A stretch of 7,733 nucleotides of DNA from Eubacterium sp. AF22-8LB (lineage in GTDB: Bacteria; Bacillota_I; Bacilli_A; Erysipelotrichales; Erysipelotrichaceae). Below, piece after piece: positions 1-3,949 of the stretch (positions within the stretch are counted from its first letter, which is position 1; the number at the start of each line of letters is the position of its first letter). The stretch lies in the NCBI RefSeq assembly GCF_003458715.1, contig NZ_QRVI01000043.1, positions 1 through 7,733 on the forward strand. Direction: 5' to 3'. The position numbers were made by a program, and so were the translations under genes. The notes under the pieces are model-generated. The model saw nothing but the letters and a program-made list of their open reading frames with translations, was not told the origin of the DNA and ran no database searches.

Positions 1-1
1 A

Positions 2-59
2 AGCATTAAAATTTAAAATTTATCTATTTTATGAGTCCTTTTTCTTGACATAGTACCAA
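2..59. repeat. Left copy of 58-bp terminal inverted repeat, probable IS end
   Basis: This stretch is a perfect reverse complement of 7676-7733 and the match stops at base 60. Read outward from base 58 it begins TGGTACTATGTCAAG and continues AAAAAGGACTC, which resembles the TG-starting inverted repeats of IS3-family (IS150-group) elements. The IS body would then lie outside the window to the left. The family assignment rests on my memory of such termini and on no visible transposase. A TTGACA at 45-50 points into the window. Other readings are an invertible segment or an assembly break in a multicopy repeat. Confidence 0.75.
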
Positions 60-73
60 TGCTTAAATAAAAG
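45..73 (+). promoter_or_regulatory. Possible inward-facing hybrid promoter at left repeat
   Basis: A perfect -35 hexamer TTGACA (45-50) inside the repeat is followed, 17 bases later, by TAAAAG (68-73), which matches 4 of 6 bases of the -10 consensus and lies in the flanking DNA. It would transcribe antisense to the leftmost small gene. IS3-family ends are known to form such hybrid promoters, but the -10 here is weak and no plus-strand gene follows. Confidence 0.2.
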
Positions 74-95
74 AAAATAAGACTCCCGTAAATGA

Positions 96-124
96 ATTCT
101 ATCATATTTACAGTTTTATTTTAA
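96..124 (-). promoter_or_regulatory. Possible leftward promoter toward the left edge
   Basis: On the minus strand TTAAAA (119-124) and TAGAAT (96-101) are separated by 17 bases, with a GGGAG motif further downstream near 82-87. It could have driven a gene that is now cut off by the left repeat. The -35 is poor and no gene start is visible before the repeat, so this is a weak call. Confidence 0.2.
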
Positions 125-148
125 TAATTCTTCAGTTATTTTTAAGTT

Positions 149-162
149 AAAAATCGCCATTA
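149..162 (-). repeat. 14-bp leader element, copy L4
   Basis: The minus strand reads TAATGGCGATTTTT, identical to copies at 933-946 and 3007-3020. L4 and the 933-946 copy agree over 16 bases. It lies downstream of the leftmost small gene. The ATG inside opens a 14-codon micro-ORF (MAIFNLKITEELLK, 116-160) with no clear ribosome binding site. Unlike the other copies, the sequence after it shows no clear homology to the shared leader. Confidence 0.7.
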
Positions 163-206
163 ATTAAGGTTTATTTAATAATTTATATAAATATAACCAA
201 TAGAAA

Positions 207-410
207 TTATTTCTTTATAGACATAATTAGCTGATAAACAACATGAACAATAGATATAAATATAGTGCCTATAAACCACCATTCTGAAAAAAACATAACT
301 CCAAACAAGAATGTATATCCAATTGGATGAGCATAGGTTAATCCAGCACCATATCCATATAATCCATACGATTGTAAACACGTAAAGACAATCGCAACTA
401 TCAAACCCAT
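207..410 (-). CDS. Small two-helix membrane protein B2, probably a frameshifted copy of B1
   Basis: The 67-aa reading frame aligns with the first half of B1 (1708-2106). It shares the TC.Q.YGLY.YGA segment, the HPIG.T...G/D.MFF segment and the YQLI motif, and has two hydrophobic helices. I do not recognise the family. The natural start seems to be the ATG at 436: that gives the same 16-base offset from the A2 end as B1 has from the A1 end. From 436, however, the frame stops after 11 codons. Adding one A to the run of five at 418-422 restores MKHIIKNFKMGLIVAI, which matches MKSMKDNFNIGILLAI of B1. The internal ATG at 410 has no good ribosome binding site. The frame also ends at LIMSIKK and lacks B1's acidic C-terminal tail. 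It is either a decaying copy or a short protein made from 410. Confidence 0.5.
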   Translation of the reverse strand: MGLIVAIVFTCLQSYGLYGYGAGLTYAHPIGYTFLFGVMFFSEWWFIGTIFISIVHVVYQLIMSIKK

Positions 411-451
411 CTTAAAATTTTTATTATATGTTTCATATCAGTACTACTCTT

Positions 452-856
452 TTAATAATCATATGTATAATGATATCTTTCTAATTCTTCCTGATATAAT
501 TCGCACTTTTTTCTGTATGCCTCTTTTTTCAATTGAGTCAAATATCCTTTTGCTCCATCAACAACTAATAAAATACCAATCATTCCAATAATTCCAATTA
601 CAAGTGGTCCACCAAACACCATTAAGATGATGATCAAACGATTCTCAACATATTGAATCCATGCCGTTTGTGGTAAATAGAAAAAGATAGCATCTCTATA
701 TACTTTAAATGAATCCCAATCAATTGGTTTATTATCAATATCTAAAAAATGAAACTTCACATTTAAATACTTCATTAAACAATAAGCTGTAACTACAATA
801 CATACTGTTCCAATTAAACCCTTCAGAGCATTTATTAGTTTTTCTTTTCGATTCAT
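452..856 (-). CDS. Small two-helix membrane protein A2, paralogue of A1
   Basis: This is an unrecognised 134-aa membrane protein. It has a charged N-terminus (MNRKEKLINALKG), a first hydrophobic helix at about residues 11-31, an outside loop of about 40 residues, and a second long hydrophobic helix at about 73-101. A charged, lysine/glutamate- and tyrosine-rich C-terminal tail follows, probably helical. It aligns with A1 through the N-terminus, through the DAIFFYLP segment and through FGGPLV. The start at 856 is chosen because AAGGAG lies 9 bases upstream and because both paralogues then begin MN(R/Q)KEK. An in-frame ATG at 880 with a weaker AAAGGATGG would add 8 residues. The gene follows C by 87 bases through leader L2 and precedes B2 by 16 bases, as A1 does B1. 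A role as a membrane partner of B is inference. Confidence 0.7.
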   Translation of the reverse strand: MNRKEKLINALKGLIGTVCIVVTAYCLMKYLNVKFHFLDIDNKPIDWDSFKVYRDAIFFYLPQTAWIQYVENRLIIILMVFGGPLVIGIIGMIGILLVVDGAKGYLTQLKKEAYRKKCELYQEELERYHYTYDY

Positions 857-865
857 CTTTATATA

Positions 866-871
866 CTCCTT
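866..871 (-). promoter_or_regulatory. Ribosome binding site that decides the A2 start
   Basis: AAGGAG on the minus strand lies 9 bases before the ATG at 856. It favours this start over the upstream in-frame ATG at 880. Confidence 0.55.
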
Positions 872-880
872 CATTTTCAT

Positions 881-946
881 TTACCATCCTTTGACACGTA
901 TACAATACTAAATCTATTTCTTTCTCTGTTTTAAAAATCGCCATTA
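881..946 (-). repeat. Repeated intergenic leader L2 (before A2)
   Basis: It begins with the shared 14-mer TAATGGCGATTTTT (933-946), whose TAA is the stop codon of C, and ends with GTGTCAAAGGATGG. From AAAGAAAT onward it aligns without gaps to leader L3 before D1, through to ATGAA. Its TATACGTGTCAAAGGA also matches TATAAGTGTCAAAGGA in leader L1. The overlapping TAATG could permit reinitiation into a MAIF... micro-ORF that runs on in a different frame from A2. Confidence 0.7.
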
Positions 947-1588
947 CGCAATTTTATTTTCAATCTCTTCAATTCGATTTAATACACTTCTATAGAATCC
1001 ATAATCCGTATTTCGATAGCTGTAGTCTTCTGGCATTTCCACATTTGTATTCCAATCCACATATACAACTCTATCCTTACCCATGAAACGATTTAAACAA
1101 TAGGTTTCAAACGTATTTCTTAAGCTTCTACAAAAATCTTTGATCTCTTCAATACTGGCCTCTCTATATTCACATGTAGCTACATCTAATGTTGTTAGAT
1201 CATGAATATCCTTCTGCATGATTTCATAAACTGGATAACGACAATTCTTTTTCTTTGTTCTTTCATGATATTCATATACCGCATTCCCATATAGCTGGCA
1301 GTGTTTAAGATTTGTTCCACTTCTTTTTTCCTCTTCATGATACACATCATATACGCTCATCACTTTTTCATTTTCAAGCTGCGTATATACATAACGAGAT
1401 AAAACTTTTAAACAACGATCGATATTTCCAAAGCTATTCTCCACTTCCTTGAACACAATATCATTTTTATGATTTCCTGTTCCCTTGCCATTTTTATCTT
1501 TACGAGTTCCCTTGTTAAACTGGTGCATATACTTTTGTACACCTGCCACTGACTTTTGATTCATCATTTTTTCTCTTAATTGTTCCAT
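944..1588 (-). CDS. Hypothetical 214-aa soluble protein C
   Basis: I do not recognise a family. The protein is hydrophilic with no signal peptide or membrane helix. Residues 1-45 are basic and rich in K, N and G. The rest is rich in Y, E, R and K, with eight or so scattered cysteines that do not form a CxxC zinc-ribbon pattern. Likely helical segments are around residues 140-165 (EEIKDFCRSLRNTFETYCLNR) and at the C-terminal end (VLNRIEEIENKIA). The start at 1588 follows AAGGG with a 9-base spacing, and an in-frame TAA stands just upstream. The gene sits between the A1-B1 and A2-B2 modules, after a terminator at the end of B1, and has its own leader with a hairpin. Its TAA overlaps leader L2, so A2 is probably co-transcribed. 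A cytosolic partner of the small membrane proteins is possible but unproven. Confidence 0.8.
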   Translation of the reverse strand: MEQLREKMMNQKSVAGVQKYMHQFNKGTRKDKNGKGTGNHKNDIVFKEVENSFGNIDRCLKVLSRYVYTQLENEKVMSVYDVYHEEEKRSGTNLKHCQLYGNAVYEYHERTKKKNCRYPVYEIMQKDIHDLTTLDVATCEYREASIEEIKDFCRSLRNTFETYCLNRFMGKDRVVYVDWNTNVEMPEDYSYRNTDYGFYRSVLNRIEEIENKIA

Positions 1589-1602
1589 AGTTTTTTACCC
1601 TT

Positions 1603-1620
1603 AGATAAGCTTTCTTATCT
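1603..1620 (-). promoter_or_regulatory. Leader hairpin abutting the ribosome binding site of C
   Basis: AGATAAG-AAAG-CTTATCT forms a perfect 7-bp stem with a 4-base loop. AAGGGA lies directly upstream (1621-1626) and AAGGG directly downstream (1598-1602). The downstream AAGGG is the likely ribosome binding site, 9 bases before the ATG. The same arrangement occurs before the TM2 gene with a different stem sequence, suggesting a translational control element or a protein-binding site. Confidence 0.5.
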
Positions 1621-1690
1621 TCCCTTCACTATGGAGACGTAAAAGTTTTTAATTTGGTTCAAAAAAATTGAAAAAAATTTTATTAAAAAT

Positions 1691-1715
1691 TAAAAAAGCC
1701 CAATTTCTTAGGCTT
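1691..1715 (-). terminator. Rho-independent terminator overlapping the B1 stop codon
   Basis: AAGCCTAA-GAAA-TTGGGCTT gives an 8-bp stem (one U-G pair) closed by a GAAA tetraloop, followed by TTTTTT. The stem contains the last codons and the TAA of B1. It should end the TM2-D1-A1-B1 transcript before C. Confidence 0.85.
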
Positions 1716-2106
1716 CATCAATGTTAATATCTTCAAATCCATAATCTTGTAGTATTTTTTCTACCTTATCTCTATCCTTTTTATCAAAATATACTGTATA
1801 TAGCTGTTCATCATCATTCTTATATTGTTCATCATAATATGGTTCAACTACTTGAGATTGTTCAACTCCACTTTTTGAGTGTACAAGATATACAATTAGT
1901 TGATACAAAAATCGAATCACAGATGTAACGCAAGCACATAAGAAGACCCATCCCAAGAAAAACATTAAATCAAGAAACAATGTAAATCCAATTGGATGTC
2001 CATTTGTGACTGCAGCTCCATACTTATAAAGTCCATATGTTTGTATACAAGTAAATAGAATAGCCAATAAAATCCCTATGTTAAAATTATCCTTCATACT
2101 TTTCAT
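1708..2106 (-). CDS. Small two-helix membrane protein B1 with acidic tail
   Basis: This is an unrecognised 132-aa protein. After MKSMKDNFN come two hydrophobic segments, at about residues 10-29 and 38-71, joined by a short loop containing NGHPIG. A polar tail from about residue 73 to the end is rich in D, E, Y and Q. Its last 30 residues (LYTVYFDKKDRDKVEKILQ and on) look like a small folded beta-alpha unit. Topology with the tail in the cytoplasm is inferred from the flanking charges. The start at 2106 is supported by AAGGAGG 8 bases upstream, and the gene is 16 bases from the A1 stop, so the two are surely co-translated. The paralogue B2 at the left end lacks the tail. The gene ends inside a terminator hairpin. 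Confidence 0.8.
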   Translation of the reverse strand: MKSMKDNFNIGILLAILFTCIQTYGLYKYGAAVTNGHPIGFTLFLDLMFFLGWVFLCACVTSVIRFLYQLIVYLVHSKSGVEQSQVVEPYYDEQYKNDDEQLYTVYFDKKDRDKVEKILQDYGFEDINIDEA

Positions 2107-2121
2107 GATATGTTCCTCCTT

Positions 2122-2457
2122 CTAGTAATATCTATTATCAACATAGACAACAGGTGCGCTTAGTATTATTTCAATTCCAAATAAAACTGCAAGAGCCAAT
2201 ACAACAGGTCCTCCATAAATCATGAATATATCAATGAGTATACATTCAATCTTTTGAAGCCATTCAAACTTCGGCAAATAGAAGAACACTGCGTCGCAGA
2301 ATGGACGTAATGAATTTAAACCAGTTGCTACTTCTTCACCACTCGTAGTTCCTATCTTAAGTAAAACAAATTTCATTAAATAATAGACAGCCACCGCTAT
2401 AACAATTGTTAAAATCATTCCTTTTAAAGCTTCAATTACTTTTTCTTTCTGATTCAT
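2122..2457 (-). CDS. Small two-helix membrane protein A1
   Basis: This is an unrecognised 111-aa membrane protein, MNQKEKVIEALKG and so on. It has one hydrophobic helix at about residues 13-36, a loop with the conserved segment FCDAVFFYLP, and a second long hydrophobic stretch at about 74-102 containing YGGPVV. The C-terminus is short and ends YVDNRYY. The reading frame is open back to 2550, but that upstream part overlaps the small gene D1 in another frame. The paralogue A2 also begins at MN(R/Q)KEK. A GGAG 9 bases upstream of 2457 fits this start; in-frame ATGs at 2463 and 2472 are alternatives. It lies 17 bases after D1 and 16 before B1, so D1-A1-B1 form one translation-coupled unit. Confidence 0.7.
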   Translation of the reverse strand: MNQKEKVIEALKGMILTIVIAVAVYYLMKFVLLKIGTTSGEEVATGLNSLRPFCDAVFFYLPKFEWLQKIECILIDIFMIYGGPVVLALAVLFGIEIILSAPVVYVDNRYY

Positions 2458-2474
2458 CTTCATTTTCTCCATTT

Positions 2475-2609
2475 CTAAGGCATGCAAACATATCCTATAT
2501 ATGTAACGAAATAAATCACATATCGAACGATACACTTCAAAATAAACCATGCTGCTTTAAAACCAAATCCTAATATTTTAAAAATTATACTTTTTGTTCT
2601 TTCATTCAT
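2475..2609 (-). CDS. 44-aa hydrophobic peptide D1, probable small membrane protein
   Basis: The frame reads MNERTKSIIFKILG at its start and ends at GYVCMP. It has a charged N-terminus and then about 35 residues dominated by I, F, V, Y and W, with isolated K and R. This suits a single membrane helix or an amphipathic membrane-bound peptide. AAGGAAGG about 9 bases before the ATG is a good ribosome binding site. The gene fills the space between TM2 and A1 and stops 17 bases before A1. No equivalent is found before A2, where leader L2 runs directly into A2, so the duplicate has lost it or never had it. I do not recognise a family. The overlapping upstream extension of A1 in another frame is considered a shadow. 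Confidence 0.6.
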   Translation of the reverse strand: MNERTKSIIFKILGFGFKAAWFILKCIVRYVIYFVTYIGYVCMP

Positions 2610-2666
2610 TTTTATTTACCTTCCTTTGCCACATATACCATTCAAAACACATTTCTTTTTCATTAA
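2610..2666 (-). repeat. Repeated intergenic leader L3 (before D1)
   Basis: It begins at the TAATG formed by the stop codon of the TM2 gene. It aligns without gaps to leader L2 from AAAGAAAT to the GGTAAAT.AAAATGAA at the following gene start. The 14-mer TAATGGCGATTTTT is reduced to TAATG here. The AAGGAAGG at its end serves as the D1 ribosome binding site. TGGTATATG inside it could be an extended -10, but I see no matching -35. Confidence 0.65.
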
Positions 2667-2923
2667 CGAAGCTTTAAATTATTCGCATCCTTAAGGCTAT
2701 CACATAAAATTCTAAAGAAATCAATCCATACAAAGACAATCTCAACAATCAATAACCCCCATCCAATAATTGGAATAAAAACACCTAAAAGGAATACAAC
2801 TAACATGATGGCACCAGATGCATTTCTACCTAAATAGAATCGGTGGATTCCCATCGTTCCTAAAAACATTGCCAATAAAGCGGCTGCCCATTTTCTTTTT
2901 GGTGATATTAAATTTTCATTCAT
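2663..2923 (-). CDS. TM2 domain-containing membrane protein
   Basis: This 86-aa protein has a TM2 domain filling almost its whole length. Basic residues (SPKRKW, 7-12) precede a first helix at about 12-26. The family hallmark GIHRFYLGR follows at 25-33, then a glycine-rich hydrophobic stretch from about 36 to 70 with IPIIGWGLLIVEI. TM2 proteins are small inner-membrane proteins of mostly unknown function, often encoded near other membrane-stress or envelope genes. The start at 2923 has AAGGG 9 bases upstream. A GTG at 2971 would add 16 polar residues, but these overlap the conserved leader and hairpin, so I reject it. It follows a terminator and heads the TM2-D1-A1-B1 unit. Its stop TAATG overlaps leader L3. 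Confidence 0.85.
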   Translation of the reverse strand: MNENLISPKRKWAAALLAMFLGTMGIHRFYLGRNASGAIMLVVFLLGVFIPIIGWGLLIVEIVFVWIDFFRILCDSLKDANNLKLR

Positions 2924-2937
2924 TCTCTTATACCCTT

Positions 2938-2956
2938 GAGTTATCTTTTGTAACTC
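2938..2956 (-). promoter_or_regulatory. Leader hairpin abutting the ribosome binding site of the TM2 gene
   Basis: GAGTTA-CAAAAGA-TAACTC forms a perfect 6-bp stem. AAGGGA lies at 2955-2960 and AAGGG at 2933-2937, the latter 9 bases before the ATG at 2923. The arrangement matches the one before C although the stem bases differ, which points to a conserved RNA structure. Confidence 0.5.
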
Positions 2957-3020
2957 CCTTTCCTTTGACACTTATAGAATACAAAACAAAGAACTTTATT
3001 AGGCAAAAAAATCGCCATTA
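2956..3020 (-). repeat. Repeated intergenic leader L1 (before TM2 gene)
   Basis: It starts with the shared 14-mer (3007-3020) just after the T-run of a terminator and ends with TATAAGTGTCAAAGGAAAGGG, the same core as in L2 and L3. A 25-codon micro-ORF (2941-3018) begins MAIF and contains VFYKCQR, comparable with VLYTCQR in the same frame of L2. The micro-ORF may be a leader peptide or a remnant. The leader may equally carry a promoter (TATAAG near 2972-2977), but no good -35 is visible. Confidence 0.65.
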
Positions 3021-3045
3021 AAAAAGACCCTCATTTAAGAGAGCC
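3020..3045 (-). terminator. Rho-independent terminator after the DUF3137-like gene
   Basis: GGCTCTC-TTAAAT-GAGGGTC forms a 7-bp stem with two G-U pairs, followed by TTTTTT on the minus strand. It lies 9 bases after the TAG of the preceding gene and separates it from the TM2 unit. Confidence 0.85.
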
Positions 3046-3054
3046 AATTATGTA

Positions 3055-3786
3055 CTATAATTTGAACACATCTATCCAATCCATAAACCATTTCAACTCA
3101 TCCCTACTCGCATTCTCAAAACCATGTCCACTATGAGCCGCAATATACAGCTTACCATCCATATTTAGATTAAGGGCAAATTTACGAAAAGGTGGACCAT
3201 TTGTCAAAGTGATGATTTTCTCTAAACAACTCGAATCCAATATTTTAAGAGCCTCTTCTTGATCACCACAGCTTAAATTAAACTTCTTATCAAAAGCCTC
3301 ATTACCAGTTTTAATAGTTTGTTTATCCAATAAACTATGAGGATATATAGTTAGCCAAGTACTAAACTTGCAATCCAGATTGCACAACATCCATTCGCCC
3401 GTATAAACTATATTTTCATTCTTTTCCCATAGACCTGTCTCATCACGCAAAACTTCTGTCACATCTATAAGTTTAATAGTACAAAACTCTACATCTAGAC
3501 CTTTATATTTACCTTGTACATATCCACTGCCACTACAATAATCATGTTTAGGCAACGGAATATTCGTATCTGATACATCCAACAAATGAGAAACAGAATC
3601 AATATTAACATCATCAAAGAATTCATGAAATACTTGTTTATTCTTTGAATTATTACCATTTTCCTTTGATACTTGTCCTAACCCAAGAAGAATAGCTCCC
3701 ACTAGAATCAATACAAGATTGCCACCAAACACAATACCAATTAATACTATTCCAAGACCTAATATAGATAATATCTTTTTGCCCAT
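3055..3786 (-). CDS. DUF3137-like membrane-anchored protein
   Basis: This 243-aa protein starts with two short glycine-rich hydrophobic helices (about residues 4-19 and 23-37) and then a polar region. Residues from about 83 to the end resemble the DUF3137 family. A YVQGKYKGLDVEF strand is followed by a GEW...F module, then the segment GNEAFDKKFNLSCGDQEEAL at 172-191, an alpha/beta end with LEKIITL, and KLYIAAHSG near the C-terminus. That pattern of a measured protein sheet followed by '..FE..F.V...D...A..ILTP.L.' is what I know of the family; function is unknown. The domain should face the cytoplasm. AGGAGG 8 bases before the ATG supports the start. It appears to be a single-gene transcript, with a promoter just upstream and a terminator just downstream. 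DUF3137 proteins are often found near LemA, TPM and SPFH genes, which fits this neighbourhood. Confidence 0.7.
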   Translation of the reverse strand: MGKKILSILGLGIVLIGIVFGGNLVLILVGAILLGLGQVSKENGNNSKNKQVFHEFFDDVNIDSVSHLLDVSDTNIPLPKHDYCSGSGYVQGKYKGLDVEFCTIKLIDVTEVLRDETGLWEKNENIVYTGEWMLCNLDCKFSTWLTIYPHSLLDKQTIKTGNEAFDKKFNLSCGDQEEALKILDSSCLEKIITLTNGPPFRKFALNLNMDGKLYIAAHSGHGFENASRDELKWFMDWIDVFKL

Positions 3787-3809
3787 GGCACTATCCTCCT
3801 GTTTTCTTT

Positions 3810-3838
3810 ATCCTAACAAGCCCACTTATTCATCTCAA
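3810..3838 (-). promoter_or_regulatory. Likely sigma-A-type promoter for the DUF3137-like gene
   Basis: TTGAGA (3833-3838) and TAGGAT (3810-3815) are 17 bases apart on the minus strand. A TG one base before the -10 makes it an extended -10. The predicted transcript start is only about 15 bases before the ATG, just ahead of the AGGAGG. Confidence 0.6.
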
Positions 3839-3871
3839 ATAATCCCCTAAATTTGCCAGAATAACGATAAA

Positions 3872-3892
3872 GAAGGCCAATTACCGACCTTC
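3872..3892 (-). terminator. Hairpin with short T-rich tract, second terminator after the TPM gene
   Basis: GAAGGTC-GGTAATT-GGCCTTC makes a 7-bp stem with one G-U pair, followed by TTTATCGTTATT. The tail is imperfect, so termination strength is uncertain. It may back up the stronger hairpin just upstream. Confidence 0.5.
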
Positions 3893-3915
3893 ACATTAAT
3901 TTCTCTTGAAAGTGG

Positions 3916-3943
3916 AAAATGCAGGCGTTTGATCCTGCATTTT
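3916..3943 (-). terminator. Strong hairpin after the TPM-domain gene, probable operon terminator
   Basis: AAAATGCAGG and CCTGCATTTT form a perfect 10-bp stem with an 8-base loop, beginning 6 bases after the TAA of the TPM gene. The TTTT of the 3' arm is followed by CC, so it may act partly as a terminator and partly as a 3'-end stabiliser. It marks the end of the three-gene operon. Confidence 0.65.
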
Positions 3944-3949
3944 GCGGTA

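Noticed and set aside
175..381. Minus-strand 68-codon frame at the left end
   Set aside because: It is an alternative frame of B2, with Trp/Ile/Tyr-rich composition and no similarity to B1.
735..944. 69-codon minus-strand frame beginning MAIFKTEKE
   Set aside because: Most of it overlaps A2 in another frame and has no ribosome binding site; only its start is of interest, as part of the shared leader element.
1621..1690. Promoter for C in the AT-rich spacer
   Set aside because: TTGAAC and several TA-rich hexamers are present, but no pair has both acceptable matches and a 16-18 base spacing.
2458..2550. Upstream extension of A1 to an ATG at 2550
   Set aside because: It overlaps D1 in another frame, has no ribosome binding site that I can see, and has no counterpart in the paralogue A2.
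2924..2971. GTG start for the TM2 gene at 2971
   Set aside because: The added residues are encoded by the conserved leader and hairpin, and a well-spaced AAGGG supports the ATG at 2923.
2818..3021. Plus-strand 67-codon frame
   Set aside because: It is antisense to the TM2 gene and its leader; no supporting signals.
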